A stretch of DNA of 64,000 nucleotides, taken from positions 59,335-123,334 of the forward strand of contig CANQRM010000008.1 in the NCBI GenBank assembly GCA_947626265.1, read 5' to 3'. The notes below the pieces were generated by a model. The model did no database searches, was not told the origin of the DNA, and worked only from the letters and a program-made list of their open reading frames with translations. The stretch is from an uncultured Oscillospiraceae bacterium (GTDB lineage Bacteria; Bacillota; Clostridia; Oscillospirales; Oscillospiraceae). Below, piece after piece: positions 20,545 through 30,395 of the stretch; position 1 is the first letter of the stretch; the number at the start of each line of letters is the position of its first letter. The position numbers and the translations under genes were made by a program.

Positions 20545-21084
20545 TTAGCCGGCGAACGGCGCGCCCATGAGGCGCAGGAACTCGCGAGCCTCTTCGTCGG
20601 TCCTGGCAGTGGTGCAGATGGCGATATTCATGCCGCGGAGCTTCTCGATCTTGTCGTAGTCGATCTCCGGGAAGATGATCTGCTCCTTCAGGCCCAGGGA
20701 GTAATTGCCGCGGCCGTCGAAGGCGTCGGGGCTGATGCCCCGGAAGTCACGGACACGGGGCAGGGCCACGTTGAACAGGCGGTCCAGAAACTCCCACATG
20801 CGCTCCTGGCGGAGAGTGACCTTCACGCCCACCTTCATGCCCTCGCGCAGCTTGAAGTTGGCGATGGACTTGCGGGCGGTGGTGGCCACGGCCTTCTGGC
20901 CGGTGAGGGCGGTGATCTCCTTGATCACGTTGTCGAGGGCCTTGGCGTTGTCCTTGCAGTCGCCGCAGCCCACGGACACCACGATCTTGTCCAGGCGGGG
21001 GATCTGCATGGAGGATTTGTACTGGAACTTCTGCATGAGGGCGGGAGCGACCTCATTCTGATACATTTCTTTCAGTCTGGCCAT
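20545..21084 (-). CDS. rplE: 50S ribosomal protein L5
   Basis: The 179-residue protein has K-I-V-V-S-V-G-C-G near the N-terminus and the R-M-W-E-F-L-D-R-L and R-D-F-R-G segments of L5. It binds 5S rRNA and contacts the P-site tRNA. Confidence 0.98.
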   Translation of the reverse strand: MARLKEMYQNEVAPALMQKFQYKSSMQIPRLDKIVVSVGCGDCKDNAKALDNVIKEITALTGQKAVATTARKSIANFKLREGMKVGVKVTLRQERMWEFLDRLFNVALPRVRDFRGISPDAFDGRGNYSLGLKEQIIFPEIDYDKIEKLRGMNIAICTTARTDEEAREFLRLMGAPFAG

Positions 21085-21097
21085 TGCTTCCTCCTCC

Positions 21098-21403
21098 TTA
21101 CAGCTCGGCGCCGCACTTCTTGCAGACGCGGACGCTCTTGCCGGCCTTGGCGGTGTGGGCCACGCGGGTGGCCTTGCCGCACTTGGGGCAGACGACCTGC
21201 ACCTTGCAGGCGTAGATGGGGGTCTCCATCTTGATGATGCCGCCCTCTTCCTGCTGGGAACGGGGCTTGCGGTGACGGCTGGCCACGTTGACGCCGGCCA
21301 CGATCACCTTGCCGTCCTTGGGGTCGGCGCGCAGGACCTTGCCCTTCTTGCCCTTGTCCTTGCCGGACAGGACGATGACGGTATCGTCTTTGCGAATTTC
21401 CAT
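21098..21403 (-). CDS. rplX: 50S ribosomal protein L24
   Basis: The 101-residue protein has an N-terminal KOW motif ([13 protein letters not shown]) and a C-terminal pair of C-x-x-C motifs (C-P-K-C, C-K-K-C), the zinc-ribbon form. It initiates 50S assembly near the tunnel exit. Confidence 0.97.
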   Translation of the reverse strand: MEIRKDDTVIVLSGKDKGKKGKVLRADPKDGKVIVAGVNVASRHRKPRSQQEEGGIIKMETPIYACKVQVVCPKCGKATRVAHTAKAGKSVRVCKKCGAEL

Positions 21404-21416
21404 TCCGACCGCCTCC

Positions 21417-21785
21417 TTAAATCACTTCCGGAGCCAGGGACAGGATCTTCATGTAGTCCTTGTCGCGCAGCTCACGGGCGACCGGCCCAAAGATACGGGT
21501 ACCGGTGGGGTTGCCATCCTCGCGGATCAGCACGGCGGCGTTTTCATCGAAGCGGACGTAGGTGCCGTCGGCACGGCGCACGCCGGAGGCGGTGCGCACG
21601 ATGACGGCCTTGACCACGTCGCCCTTCTTCACGGTGCCGCCGGGGGCGGCCTTCCGCACGGAGGCCACGATGACGTCGCCGATGTTGCCGTACTTGCGGC
21701 GGGAGCCGCCCAGCACGCGGATGGTCTTGATCTCCTTGGCGCCGGTGTTGTCGGCTACTTTCAGATAAGATTCAGCCTGTATCAT
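21417..21785 (-). CDS. rplN: 50S ribosomal protein L14
   Basis: The 122-residue product opens [16 protein letters not shown] and contains [11 protein letters not shown], classic for L14, which lies at the subunit interface beside L19. Start and spacing to rpsQ are normal. Confidence 0.98.
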   Translation of the reverse strand: MIQAESYLKVADNTGAKEIKTIRVLGGSRRKYGNIGDVIVASVRKAAPGGTVKKGDVVKAVIVRTASGVRRADGTYVRFDENAAVLIREDGNPTGTRIFGPVARELRDKDYMKILSLAPEVI

Positions 21786-21797
21786 TTCGACGCCTCC

Positions 21798-22061
21798 TTA
21801 CTTCGCTTTTTCGATGATCTCCACCACGCGCCAGCGCTTGTCGCGGCTGAGGGGGCGGGTCTCCATCACGCGCACGCGGTCGCCGATGCCGCACTCATTG
21901 TTCTCGTCGTGGGCCTTCAGGCGGTAGGTACGTCCGATGATCTTATTGTACTGCTTATGTGCCACGCGGTCCTCCACGATGACGACGACGGTCTTATCCA
22001 TCTTGTCGGAAACGACCTTGCCAACGCGGGTCTTGCGGCTGCTGGTTCTCACTTCGCTCAT
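21798..22061 (-). CDS. rpsQ: 30S ribosomal protein S17
   Basis: The 87-residue OB-fold protein contains [16 protein letters not shown] and [13 protein letters not shown]. It binds the 5' domain of 16S rRNA. It follows rpmC with a gap of two bases. Confidence 0.98.
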   Translation of the reverse strand: MSEVRTSSRKTRVGKVVSDKMDKTVVVIVEDRVAHKQYNKIIGRTYRLKAHDENNECGIGDRVRVMETRPLSRDKRWRVVEIIEKAK

Positions 22062-22063
22062 CT

Positions 22064-22255
22064 TCAGGCCTCCTTCTTCTCGCGGATGACTGTCTTCACC
22101 CGGGCGATGTCCCGGCGGACAGCGGGGATCTTCAGGGGGTTGTCAAGATGATTGGTGGCATGCTGCATGCGGAGCATGAAAAGGTCTTTCTTGAGCTCAG
22201 CGAGCTTACCCTCCAGCTCGGACACAGACAGGGAGCGTATCTCTTCAGCCTTCAT
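22064..22255 (-). CDS. rpmC: 50S ribosomal protein L29
   Basis: The 63-residue two-helix protein begins [10 protein letters not shown] and includes L-F-M-L-R-M-Q. It forms part of the docking site for trigger factor and SRP. The start at 22255 follows GGAGGCGAAGCAG and overlaps the rplP stop by 11 bases; longer frames are inside rplP. Confidence 0.97.
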   Translation of the reverse strand: MKAEEIRSLSVSELEGKLAELKKDLFMLRMQHATNHLDNPLKIPAVRRDIARVKTVIREKKEA

Positions 22256-22694
22256 CTGCTTCGCCTCCAGTCTCCTCGGCCGCGACACCCTCGCGGGCGA
22301 TGAATTTGGTCTTGCAGGGCAGCTTGTGGCTGGCCAGGCGGACGGCCTCGCGGGCGGTCGCCTCGTCAACGCCGGCGATCTCGAACAGCACGCGGCCAGG
22401 CTTGACCACGGCGACCCAGAACTCCGGAGCGCCCTTACCGGAACCCATACGGGTCTCAGCCGGCTTCTTCGTAACAGGCTTGTCGGGGAAGATCTTGATC
22501 CAGACCTGTCCGCCGCGCTTCAGGTAACGGTTGATGGCCACACGGGCAGCCTCGATCTGGTTGGCGGTGATCCAGCAGGGCTCGGTAGCCACCATGCCGT
22601 AATCGCCGTAGGCGACGAAATTGCCGCGGGAGGCCTTGCCCCGCATACGGCCGCGCTGGACGCGGCGGTATTTCACACGTTTAGGCATCAGCAT
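22245..22694 (-). CDS. rplP: 50S ribosomal protein L16
   Basis: The product is 149 residues from the ATG at 22694 (or 147 from the second ATG at 22688). The first ATG has the better-spaced AGGAGG and overlaps the rpsC stop by one base, so it is preferred. Motifs M-P-K-R-V-K-Y-R-R and G-N-F-V-A-Y-G-D-Y are typical of L16, which organises the A-site. The C-terminus is longer and more acidic than usual. Confidence 0.95.
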   Translation of the reverse strand: MLMPKRVKYRRVQRGRMRGKASRGNFVAYGDYGMVATEPCWITANQIEAARVAINRYLKRGGQVWIKIFPDKPVTKKPAETRMGSGKGAPEFWVAVVKPGRVLFEIAGVDEATAREAVRLASHKLPCKTKFIAREGVAAEETGGEADEG

Positions 22695-23611
22695 TATGCG
22701 TTGCCTCCTTCCTTGGGAGCGGCAGGAGCTGCCGCGCGGGGAGCGGCGGGACGGGGACCCGCAGGACGGGCGCCGTCACGGTTGTAGCCGCCCTGGCGGT
22801 TGTCGCGGTTATAGCCGCCCTGACCGCCCCGGTTGTAACCGCCCTGGCCGCCGCGGTTGTCGCGGTTGTAGCCGCCCGGCCGGCCATCCCGGCGGTCGCG
22901 GCCACGGCCGTCCCGGCGGTCGCGCCGGTCGCGGTTGTCCCGGCGGTTCATATCCATGACCCGGGGGGTGGTGCGCAGGGTGGTGGTGAGGACCTCGCCC
23001 TTGTAGATCCAGACCTTCACGCCGATGCGGCCGTAGGTAGTGGCAGCCTCAGCGAAGCCGTAGTCGATGTCGGCACGGATGGTCTGCAGGGGGATGGTGC
23101 CCTCGTGATAGCTCTCGGAGCGGGCGATCTCGGCGCCGCCCAGACGGCCGGCGCACATGACCTTGATGCCCTTGGCGCCCATGCGCATGGCGCGGCCGAT
23201 GGCGTTCTTCATGGCCCGGCGGAAGCCGATGCGCTTCTCAAGCTGGGCGGCGATGTTCTCGGCCACCAGCTGGGCGTTGGTGTCGGGAGTGCGGACCTCC
23301 ACGATGGACAGAGCCACGGGCTTGCCGATCATCTTCTCCACCTCGAGGCGGATGCGCTCGATCTCCGCGCCGCCCTTGCCGATCACGACGCCGGGACGGG
23401 AGCAGTGGATGAAGATGCGGACCTTGGTGCTGTCGCGCTCTATCTCGATGGTGGGAACGCCGGCGGAATAGAGGGTCTTCTTCAGGTAGTTGCGGATCTT
23501 GTAGTCTTCCACCAGCAGGTCGCCCACCTTATCGGCACGGGCATACCAGCGGGAATCCCAATCCTTGATGACGCCCACGCGCATACCGTGGGGATGAACT
23601 TTCTGTCCCAT
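22694..23611 (-). CDS. rpsC: 30S ribosomal protein S3 with long low-complexity tail
   Basis: The first 215-220 residues are ordinary S3: [11 protein letters not shown], a KH domain with [10 protein letters not shown] and the C-terminal domain with V-K-V-W-I-Y-K-G-E. The protein then continues for about 85 residues of Arg/Asp/Asn/Gly/Tyr repeats (units like G-G-Y-N-R-D-N-R and G-Q-G-G-Y-N-R) and ends in an Ala/Pro-rich stretch. Typical S3 is 210-240 residues; this is 305. The tail would protrude from the mRNA entry side and resembles RGG-type RNA-binding segments. The frame and codon use continue smoothly, so it is not a frameshift. Confidence 0.96.
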   Translation of the reverse strand: MGQKVHPHGMRVGVIKDWDSRWYARADKVGDLLVEDYKIRNYLKKTLYSAGVPTIEIERDSTKVRIFIHCSRPGVVIGKGGAEIERIRLEVEKMIGKPVALSIVEVRTPDTNAQLVAENIAAQLEKRIGFRRAMKNAIGRAMRMGAKGIKVMCAGRLGGAEIARSESYHEGTIPLQTIRADIDYGFAEAATTYGRIGVKVWIYKGEVLTTTLRTTPRVMDMNRRDNRDRRDRRDGRGRDRRDGRPGGYNRDNRGGQGGYNRGGQGGYNRDNRQGGYNRDGARPAGPRPAAPRAAAPAAPKEGGNA

Positions 23612-23626
23612 ATTCTGCCTCCTCCC

Positions 23627-23962
23627 TTACTCTTTCTCAGCCACGGTCATGGTGAGGTGGCTGGTGCGCTTGTTGATGCGGAACATGCGGCCGTGGGCAC
23701 GGGGCTGGCCGCGCTTGAGGATGGGGCCCGCCGTGGCGATGCACTCGGTGATCACCAGGTTGTCGGGGTCCATCTCGTTATTGTTCTCCGCGTTGGCGCA
23801 GGCGCTCTTCAAAAGCTTCAGCAGCGGCTCGCTGGCGGCCTTCGGGGTGTTCCGGAGGATCGCCTCGGCGTACTTGGTGTCCTTACCCTTGATGAGCTCG
23901 CACACGATCTGCGCCTTGCGGGGAGAAATGCGGACATATTTCGCTTTCGCAGTTGCTTCCAT
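23627..23962 (-). CDS. rplV: 50S ribosomal protein L22
   Basis: The 111-residue protein has the L22 start (A-K-A-K-Y-V-R-I-S-P-R-K-A-Q) and the loop region R-A-H-G-R-M-F-R-I that lines the exit tunnel, where macrolide-resistance changes occur. Confidence 0.98.
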   Translation of the reverse strand: MEATAKAKYVRISPRKAQIVCELIKGKDTKYAEAILRNTPKAASEPLLKLLKSACANAENNNEMDPDNLVITECIATAGPILKRGQPRAHGRMFRINKRTSHLTMTVAEKE

Positions 23963-23974
23963 GTCAGTTCCCCC

Positions 23975-24247
23975 TTACTTGGTCGTCTTGCTGCCCGCGT
24001 GGCCCCGGAAGGTGCGCGTGGGAGCAAACTCGCCCAGCTTGTGGCCCACCATGTCCTCGGTGACATACACGGGGACATGCCGGCGGCCGTCGTGGACGGC
24101 GATGGTGTGACCGACGAAGGACGGGAAAATGGTGGAAGCGCGGCTCCAGGTCTTCAGGACCTTCTTTTCGCCCGTCTTGTTCAGCTCGTCCACGCGCTTC
24201 AAAAGCTCGGGAGCGGCGAACGGACCTTTCTTGATGCTTCTGGACAT
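23975..24247 (-). CDS. rpsS: 30S ribosomal protein S19
   Basis: The 90-residue protein begins [10 protein letters not shown] and contains [11 protein letters not shown] and [11 protein letters not shown]. It sits in the 30S head with S13. Confidence 0.98.
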   Translation of the reverse strand: MSRSIKKGPFAAPELLKRVDELNKTGEKKVLKTWSRASTIFPSFVGHTIAVHDGRRHVPVYVTEDMVGHKLGEFAPTRTFRGHAGSKTTK

Positions 24248-24262
24248 TATTCTCTTCCCTCC

Positions 24263-25099
24263 TTACTTCGCGTTGCGGCGCTTGACGATGAACTGATCGG
24301 AGGCGTTCTTCTTCTTGCGCGTCTTATAGCCAAGAGTGGGCTTGCCCCAGGGAGTCACAGGACCGGGACGGCCGACGGGCGCCTTGCCCTCGCCGCCGCC
24401 GTGGGGGTGGTCCACCGGGTTCATGACGGAACCGCGGACGGTGGGCCGCCAGCCCATGTGGCGCTTGCGGCCGGCCTTGCCGATGGCCACGTTGGCGTGG
24501 TCGGGGTTGCCGACCTGGCCCACGGTGGCCTTGCACTCCAGGCGGATCTTGCGCATCTCGCCGGAGGGCATGCGGATGGTGGCCATGCTGCCTTCCTTCG
24601 CCATCAGCTGGGCGGCGTTGCCGGCCGCGCGGACCAGCTGGGCGCCCTTGCCGGGGTACATCTCAATGTTGTGGATGACGGTACCGACGGGGATGTTGGC
24701 CAGAGGCAGGCAGTTGCCGGGCTTGATGTCGGCGGCGGGGCCGGCCTCCACGGTGTCGCCCGCGGCCAGACCGGCGGGAGCCAGGATATAGGCCTTCTCG
24801 CCGTCAGGATACTGGAGCAGCGCGATGAACGCGGAGCGGTTGGGGTCGTACTCCAGGCGCTGGACCGTGGCGGCCTCGCCCTCCCGGGAGCGCTTCCAGT
24901 CGATGACGCGGTACTTCTGCTTGTTGCCGCCGCCGTGGTGGCGGACAGTGATGCGGCCGTAGCTGTTGCGGCCGGCATGCTTCTTGACGGTCTCGGTGAG
25001 GCTGCGCTCGGAGCGAACGTGCTTCTCCACGCCCTCGAACCCGGAGACGGTCATATGCCGGCGGGACGGCGTAACGGGCTTATAAGTTTTGATAGCCAT
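24263..25099 (-). CDS. rplB: 50S ribosomal protein L2
   Basis: The 278-residue protein has the RNA-binding and SH3-like domains and the conserved [15 protein letters not shown] motif near the peptidyl-transferase centre. It begins [14 protein letters not shown]. Confidence 0.98.
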   Translation of the reverse strand: MAIKTYKPVTPSRRHMTVSGFEGVEKHVRSERSLTETVKKHAGRNSYGRITVRHHGGGNKQKYRVIDWKRSREGEAATVQRLEYDPNRSAFIALLQYPDGEKAYILAPAGLAAGDTVEAGPAADIKPGNCLPLANIPVGTVIHNIEMYPGKGAQLVRAAGNAAQLMAKEGSMATIRMPSGEMRKIRLECKATVGQVGNPDHANVAIGKAGRKRHMGWRPTVRGSVMNPVDHPHGGGEGKAPVGRPGPVTPWGKPTLGYKTRKKKNASDQFIVKRRNAK

Positions 25100-25113
25100 G
25101 TCTTCTTCCTCCC

Positions 25114-25410
25114 TTACGCCATGCTGTCGAAGATCTCAATGTTCTTCGAGTCGGCGGAGAGCTTCACGACGGCCTTCTTCCAGCTGGCGCTCTTCCCCGC
25201 GGGGAAGCGGCCCTGCTGGCGGTTCTTGCCGCGCATGTGGGTGGTGGTGACCTTGATGACGGTCACGCCGAAGATCTCCTCGATGGCCTTCTTGATCTCG
25301 ATCTTGTTGGCGTCCTTGGCGACCTTGAAGGCATACTTCTTGATGTCCTGGTCCTCCATGGACTGCTCGGTGATGACCGGGCTGATGATCACGTCATAAG
25401 CGGACTTCAT
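25114..25410 (-). CDS. rplW: 50S ribosomal protein L23
   Basis: The 98-residue product has the L23 fold signature ([10 protein letters not shown] and [15 protein letters not shown]). It is the tunnel-exit docking site for trigger factor and SRP. Its start overlaps the rplD stop by one base. Confidence 0.98.
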   Translation of the reverse strand: MKSAYDVIISPVITEQSMEDQDIKKYAFKVAKDANKIEIKKAIEEIFGVTVIKVTTTHMRGKNRQQGRFPAGKSASWKKAVVKLSADSKNIEIFDSMA

Positions 25411-26033
25411 CAGGCAAACACCTCCTCGATTTTCTGGACCGCCGCTTTGTCCACCACAAGGGTGCCGCCGCAGAGGACCGTGTACGGGGAGAGGATGGTG
25501 GCGGTGGTGACGTTGACGCCGGCAATGTTGCGGGCGGACTTCAGCACGTTCTCATCCACGTTCTCCGTGATGACCAGGGCCTTGCCGGCCACACCGGCGG
25601 CGCCCAGGAACTTCTGGAAGGTCTTGGTCTTGATCTCGTCCATGTGCAGGCCGTCCACCACGATGATGGCGTCGTCGGCCGCCTTGCTGGACAGAGCGCT
25701 CTTGAGGGCCAGGCGCTTGGCCTTCTTGTTCAGGCGGTAGCTGTAATCCCGGGGCTTGGGCGCAAAGGCCACGCCGCCGTGACGCCACACGGGGGAGCCG
25801 GCATAGCCGGCGCGGGCACGGCCGGTGCCCTTCTGCCGCCAGGGCTTCTTGGTGGTGTAGGAGACCTCACCCTTGGTCAGGGCGCTCTGGGTGCCCTGCC
25901 GCTGGTTGGCGAGGTAGTTCACTACGCTGTCATGCAGAACGGATGCGTTGGGTTCCAGACCGAACACGGCCTCGGAGAGCTCGTACTCGCCGATCTGCTT
26001 GCCGGCCATATCGACCAATTTCGCTTTAGGCAT
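25410..26033 (-). CDS. rplD: 50S ribosomal protein L4
   Basis: The 207-residue protein contains the tunnel loop with K-P-W-R-Q-K-G-T-G-R-A-R and the globular domain ending in V-D-K-A-A-V-Q-K-I. In several bacteria L4 represses the S10 operon through its leader. Confidence 0.98.
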   Translation of the reverse strand: MPKAKLVDMAGKQIGEYELSEAVFGLEPNASVLHDSVVNYLANQRQGTQSALTKGEVSYTTKKPWRQKGTGRARAGYAGSPVWRHGGVAFAPKPRDYSYRLNKKAKRLALKSALSSKAADDAIIVVDGLHMDEIKTKTFQKFLGAAGVAGKALVITENVDENVLKSARNIAGVNVTTATILSPYTVLCGGTLVVDKAAVQKIEEVFA

Positions 26034-26051
26034 TTCGATCTCTCCTTTCCA

Positions 26052-26774
26052 TTAATGGCTACGCGCAGAGGCCTTCTGGGGGTTGCGCCCGGACTGCTTC
26101 TGGGGGTTGACGCTGACGCCGGCCGCCGCGTGCTTCTCAACGATCTTCTTGACAGTGGACTTGATGTAGACGATGCCGCCCTTGGGCCCGGGGACCGCGC
26201 CCCGCAGGACGATCATGTTCATCTCGGGATCCACCTTCACCACGTCCAGGTTCTGGACGGTGACCTGCTCCACGCCCATGTGGCCGGCGCCGATCTTGCC
26301 CTTGAAGATGCGGGAGGGATCGGTGGAGGAGCCCATGGAACCGGCGTGCCGGTGGACCGGGCCGCCGCCGTGGCTGGTGGGGGTGCGCTGGGCGCCCCAG
26401 CGCTTGATGACGCCGGCGTAGCCCTTGCCCTTGCTGACGCCGGTGACGTCCACGTGGTCGCCCTCGGCGAACACGTCCGCCTTCAGCACGTCGCCCACGT
26501 TCATCTCGGCGGCGTTGTCCAGCTTGAACTCGTGCAAGTGCTTCTTCGGCTCCACGCCGGCCTTTTCCAGATGGCCCTTCTCGGGCTTGGTGAGCTTCTT
26601 CTGAGCGATGTCCTCAAAGCCCAGCTGGACGGCGTCGTAGCCTTCCTTCTCCACGGTCTTCTTCTGGGCGACCACGCAGGGGCCGGCCTCGATGACCGTG
26701 ACGGGAACGACCTTGCCCGTCTCGTCGAAGATCTGGGTCATCCCGACCTTCTTGCCAATGATGGCTTTATTCAT
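26052..26774 (-). CDS. rplC: 50S ribosomal protein L3
   Basis: The 240-residue product starts M-N-K-A-I-I-G-K-K-V-G-M-T-Q-I-F and has the G-H-M-G-V-E-Q-V-T-V-Q-N-L segment near the peptidyl-transferase centre. It has a C-terminal basic extension (about 25 residues). A 109-base gap without a gene separates it from rpsJ. Confidence 0.98.
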   Translation of the reverse strand: MNKAIIGKKVGMTQIFDETGKVVPVTVIEAGPCVVAQKKTVEKEGYDAVQLGFEDIAQKKLTKPEKGHLEKAGVEPKKHLHEFKLDNAAEMNVGDVLKADVFAEGDHVDVTGVSKGKGYAGVIKRWGAQRTPTSHGGGPVHRHAGSMGSSTDPSRIFKGKIGAGHMGVEQVTVQNLDVVKVDPEMNMIVLRGAVPGPKGGIVYIKSTVKKIVEKHAAAGVSVNPQKQSGRNPQKASARSH

Positions 26775-26883
26775 TGCTTTCCTCCTTCGGTTATTGGTTG
26801 TTCGGCCGGTAACGGCGGCCGCGCAACATGACCCGTCTGCTCATGCAGACTTTGGGTGTGCTTACTGATTATTAATGTGTGCC

Positions 26884-27198
26884 TTACAGCTTGATCTCGA
26901 TCTCCACGCCGGCGGGCAGCTCCAGGCTCATCAGGGCCTCCACCGTCTTCTGGGTGGGGTTCATGATGTCGATGAGGCGCTTGTGGGTGCGGCGCTCGAA
27001 CTGCTCACGGCTGTCCTTATCTTTGTGGACGGCGCGCAGGATGGTGACGACCTCCTTCTTCGTGGGCAGGGGGATGGGGCCGGAAACCCGGGCCTCGGTG
27101 CGCTTGGCGGTCTCCACGATGGTCTCGGCGGCCTTGTCGATCAGCTGGTGGTCATAGGCCTTCAGGCGGATGCGGATCATTTTCTTGTTGGTTGCCAT
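26884..27198 (-). CDS. rpsJ: 30S ribosomal protein S10
   Basis: The 104-residue protein begins [16 protein letters not shown] and ends V-E-I-E-I-K-L. It is the first gene of the superoperon and is also the NusE antitermination factor. The start at 27198 follows GGAGGAAAACA; a longer upstream frame has no initiation signal. Confidence 0.97.
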   Translation of the reverse strand: MATNKKMIRIRLKAYDHQLIDKAAETIVETAKRTEARVSGPIPLPTKKEVVTILRAVHKDKDSREQFERRTHKRLIDIMNPTQKTVEALMSLELPAGVEIEIKL

Positions 27199-27484
27199 TG
27201 TTTTCCTCCATTGTTTTGTACGAGTTTTACGTATTCCCGCACGGCTGCCGGTCAAATCTGTACACTGTTCCGTGCGTATCAGACCCTGCCCCAAAAAACA
27301 TACCGGCTCCGCCGGTGTTCTTCTCTCAGGCGATATACGCGGTACAGTTCGGCCGTTCCGTCCGATTCCAGGGCCTTCCGGCCCCCGGACTGCTCCCCGG
27401 AAGTTCCCGCCCGTCGGCGCAATCTCCCGGTTCATCGCATGGCGCAGTGCTCCCGCCGGAGCAGCGCGCTCTAATAAAATACCA
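27199..27484 (-). promoter_or_regulatory. Upstream region of the S10 superoperon
   Basis: The superoperon promoter should lie here because rpsJ is first and a terminator sits at 27485-27514. On the minus strand TTGACC occurs at about 27253-27248, but no convincing -10 follows at the right spacing. The stretch is GC-rich with several short inverted repeats, consistent with a structured leader, but I cannot fix a promoter or a known leader class. Confidence 0.4.
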
Positions 27485-27514
27485 AAGATACCCCTTGATG
27501 TCAAGGGGTATCTT
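27485..27514 (-). terminator. Terminator of cdd
   Basis: A perfect 14-bp inverted repeat (27485-27498 with 27501-27514) lies 40 bases past the cdd stop. On the minus strand it is followed by TGGTATTTTATT. It insulates the ribosomal superoperon from upstream transcription. Confidence 0.75.
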
Positions 27515-27553
27515 TCTGAATATGCAAAAATTTTTGGATTTTTCTTCTATTTT

Positions 27554-27940
27554 TTATAGCTCGAAGGGATGAGGCATGAGCTGGCTCAGTCTGTAAGACA
27601 CATACCGGCCGCCGGAGCGGGTGCACAGCACCTCCATATCCCCCTGGCCCACAAATTCGCTGAGCACCTGGCGGCAGGCGCCGCAGGGCATGCAGTAGTT
27701 CTCCCCCTCCCCGTAGATGGCGATGCGGACGAACTTGCGCCGGCCCTCGCTGACGGCCTTCACCACAGCGGTGCGCTCGGCGCATATGGTGGAGCCCAGA
27801 GCGCCGTTCTCCACGTTGCAGCCGGTGTACACCGTCCCGTCGGCGCACTCCAGCGCGGCCCCCACGGGAAAGTGGGAATAGGGCACATAGGCGTTCTGCG
27901 CGGCCTCCCGCGCCTTGTTGAGAAGCTCCCGGTCAGTCAT
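27554..27940 (-). CDS. cdd: Cytidine deaminase
   Basis: The 128-residue homotetrameric-type enzyme converts cytidine to uridine in nucleoside salvage. The catalytic motif C-A-E-R-T and zinc ligands P-C-G-A-C are present, along with substrate-binding F-P-V-G-A-A and G-C-N-V-E-N. It is 68 bases downstream of the binding-protein gene and may be transcribed with it. Confidence 0.97.
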   Translation of the reverse strand: MTDRELLNKAREAAQNAYVPYSHFPVGAALECADGTVYTGCNVENGALGSTICAERTAVVKAVSEGRRKFVRIAIYGEGENYCMPCGACRQVLSEFVGQGDMEVLCTRSGGRYVSYRLSQLMPHPFEL

Positions 27941-28008
27941 AGGTCTATCCCCCGTTTTCTATATCTCTCCGCCCTGGGGCGGCTTATATTTATAATATGT
28001 AATATCGC

Positions 28009-29613
28009 TTAGTCCAAATCCACTTTCCAGTCCCGGATGTCCACGAAGAAGTTGTCCTGGTTGGGGCTGATGGTGCTGAGCACGCCCCGGTGGTAGAGCA
28101 CCTGGGTCTTCTCGAAGCACACGGCGGTGATGGGCGCGGTCTGGGCGATGTACTGGTAGAGGTTCTCGGTATTCACCGCCAGCATGTCCCCGTTGGAGCC
28201 CAGGAAGGCCTGGATGTATCCGGTCAGGTTGGGGTCGGATATGCCGCCGAAATTGAGGCTCCCGCCGGGGGTCACCAGCTGGGACAGGTCCCAATCGTTG
28301 CATATCTTCACCTCGGCGTAGTAGAGGTCGTAGCCCCCGTCCTTCAGCGCCGCGTCATAGTCGGCGGCGTTCAGCTCCCGCATGGTCACGTTGAAGCCGA
28401 TGTCACGGAGCACACCGGCGATCTGCCGGGCGGCGGCCAGCTTGGCCGGGCTGTCGGAGCAGACCAGGAAGATGACGTTGGCGGGGATGCCCCCCAGCTC
28501 GATGACCCCGTCGTAGTCCACGTCCGTGGCCCCCAGGTTCTGCAGGGCGATGTCCAGGCTGTCCCGGGAATAGCCCAGGTTCCGGGCGATGGACTTGGGA
28601 TACAGGGCGCTGCTGGGATGGATGGGCAGCTCCGCCACCTCCGCCGAGCCCTGCATGGCGCCGGAGACGATGGTGGCCCTGTCGATGGCATAGGTGACGA
28701 TGGAACGGTAGATGCCCTGGCCGAAGATGGGACTCATGGCGTTGTAGCCTATATAGTGCAGGTTCGTGGTGTCCACGTATTTAATAATGTTGGACGTGGA
28801 GTAGCCCAGGCTGGACATGTCCATGGGGTTGTTGGTCACCAGGTCCAGATAGGAGTCCTCGAAGGCCTGGAGGATATCCTCCGAGGCCACATATTTTTTA
28901 AGATGTATGGTCTTCAGGCTCATGGCCCCGGCGCCGGGGTAATTGGGGTCCAGGTCCAGGGCGTTGCCCCGGCTGTTCAGCTTATAGGGCCCCGTGCCGG
29001 CGGGGAGGCTGGAATAGCCGCTGCCGCTCTCCACGCAGGGGATGGTGAGAAGCTCATAAAACCGCCAGTTGGGCTGGCTCAGCGTGACGGTGAAGCTCTC
29101 CTCGTCCAGGTAGCCGGTGCTCACCACATTGGCGAAGCGTTTGGCGTACCGATCGGTATACCGGGCCTGGTCGATGGTGGCCACGGCGTCGGAGCCGGTC
29201 ATATGGCCGCCGGAGTGGAACTTCCGGGAGGTGTCCACGTAAAACGTCCAGTGCATGCCGTCATCGGTCTGCCAGCTGGTCACCAGGTTGGGCTGGGCCT
29301 CGAAGGAACTGTCCGCGTTCACCAGCGTCTCATACATGAGCATGCTCACCACCTTGTTCCAGTGGCTGTTGGTGGTGTAGGGGTTGAAGGACTCGCCGTC
29401 CACGCAGTTGAGGGAGAAGATGTGGTCCGCCTTATAGGTGTCCGCCAGGGCCTGGCCGATGCTCTGGCCCTCCGCGGGGGCGGGAGTGGGCGAGGCCTCG
29501 GCCGATTCGGATACCTCCACCGGCATCTCCATGTGCAGGTCGCATCCGGCAAGGCCCAGGGCGAACGCCCCGGCCAGCAGGAGGCATATTGTCTTTTTCA
29601 AAAAAGGTCTCAT
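28009..29613 (-). CDS. Extracellular solute-binding lipoprotein, family 5 (peptide/oligopeptide type)
   Basis: The 534-residue protein has a lipoprotein signal (L-G-L-A-G-C) and a family 5 binding fold: N-P-Y-T-T-N near residue 65, D-G-M-H-W-T-F and a C-terminal S-P-N-Q-D-N-F. Family members bind peptides, nickel or other solutes for an ABC importer. The ATG at 29613 overlaps the pgeF stop as ATGA and has no strong ribosome binding site of its own, which suggests translational coupling. No permease or ATPase genes are adjacent, so it would be an orphan receptor. Confidence 0.85.
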   Translation of the reverse strand: MRPFLKKTICLLLAGAFALGLAGCDLHMEMPVEVSESAEASPTPAPAEGQSIGQALADTYKADHIFSLNCVDGESFNPYTTNSHWNKVVSMLMYETLVNADSSFEAQPNLVTSWQTDDGMHWTFYVDTSRKFHSGGHMTGSDAVATIDQARYTDRYAKRFANVVSTGYLDEESFTVTLSQPNWRFYELLTIPCVESGSGYSSLPAGTGPYKLNSRGNALDLDPNYPGAGAMSLKTIHLKKYVASEDILQAFEDSYLDLVTNNPMDMSSLGYSTSNIIKYVDTTNLHYIGYNAMSPIFGQGIYRSIVTYAIDRATIVSGAMQGSAEVAELPIHPSSALYPKSIARNLGYSRDSLDIALQNLGATDVDYDGVIELGGIPANVIFLVCSDSPAKLAAARQIAGVLRDIGFNVTMRELNAADYDAALKDGGYDLYYAEVKICNDWDLSQLVTPGGSLNFGGISDPNLTGYIQAFLGSNGDMLAVNTENLYQYIAQTAPITAVCFEKTQVLYHRGVLSTISPNQDNFFVDIRDWKVDLD

Positions 29614-30395
29614 AATATGATCAGATTGGCCTGGGAGCCCCGGTCCGCCCCCATGGAGCGGTGGGACCAGAACCGGTCGGGATGGCACATGGTGCACACC
29701 CCCAGCTCGTCGATATTCTCCTCCAAAAGGCCCAGCTGCAGGAGCCTTCTGTGCACGGCGCCGGGCAGGTCCACCCGGAACTTGCCCGCTTCCTTTTCAT
29801 CAGGTCCATAGAGCCCCGCGGCGTCGCCGCCCAGGAGCGTTTCTATGGCCTGGGGCACCTCCGGCCCCGTCTGGAAGCAGCATCGGCGGATGCCGGGGCC
29901 GATGGCGGCCCGGATATGCGCCGGGCTCGCGCCCAGGGACACCATGGCCTCCACGGCGTTCTTCTCAATGTCCGCCACGGTGCTGCGCCAGCCGCAGTGG
30001 ACCGCGGCAATGACGCCCGCCGCGGGGTCCAGCATAAGAAGGGGCGTGCAGTCGGCGGTGAACACCGCGAGAGGCAGGCCCTTTTCCGCCGTCACGTATC
30101 CGTCCGCCCCGTCCCAGGGGGCTGGCTCGCCGATGGAGTGGGCGTCCTCCCGGCGGGCAATGCGCACAGTAGCGCCGTGGACCTGCCTTCCATGGACAAA
30201 GCAGGCGGTATCGATGCCCGCCGCGGCGCCGAAGCGCCGCCAGTTCTCCTGGACATTGGAAAGCGTATCGCCCCTTGTGGCGCTCAGGTTGAGGCTTTCG
30301 AATATGCCCCCGCTCACCCCGCCCCGCCGGGTGGAGAACCCGTGGGGACAGGTGATGAGCCTGCTTTGCAGTATCTCCGCGGCCATGTCACTCAT
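29610..30395 (-). CDS. pgeF: YfiH/LACC1-family purine nucleoside phosphorylase-like protein
   Basis: The 261-residue protein belongs to the multi-copper-polyphenol-oxidase-like family now known as YfiH/PgeF/LACC1. The metal-binding pattern shows as [11 protein letters not shown] near the N-terminus, T-A-D-C-T-P-L-L, and H-C-G-W-R. Members act on purine nucleosides or edit peptidoglycan precursors. Its ATG lies inside the secA stop region (overlap 8 bases). Confidence 0.88.
   Translation of the reverse strand: MSDMAAEILQSRLITCPHGFSTRRGGVSGGIFESLNLSATRGDTLSNVQENWRRFGAAAGIDTACFVHGRQVHGATVRIARREDAHSIGEPAPWDGADGYVTAEKGLPLAVFTADCTPLLMLDPAAGVIAAVHCGWRSTVADIEKNAVEAMVSLGASPAHIRAAIGPGIRRCCFQTGPEVPQAIETLLGGDAAGLYGPDEKEAGKFRVDLPGAVHRRLLQLGLLEENIDELGVCTMCHPDRFWSHRSMGADRGSQANLIIL

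Noticed and set aside
22694..22960. Frameshift explanation for the S3 tail
   Set aside because: The frame, codon bias and stop/start overlap with rplP are clean, and the repeat peptide is coherent across about 85 codons.
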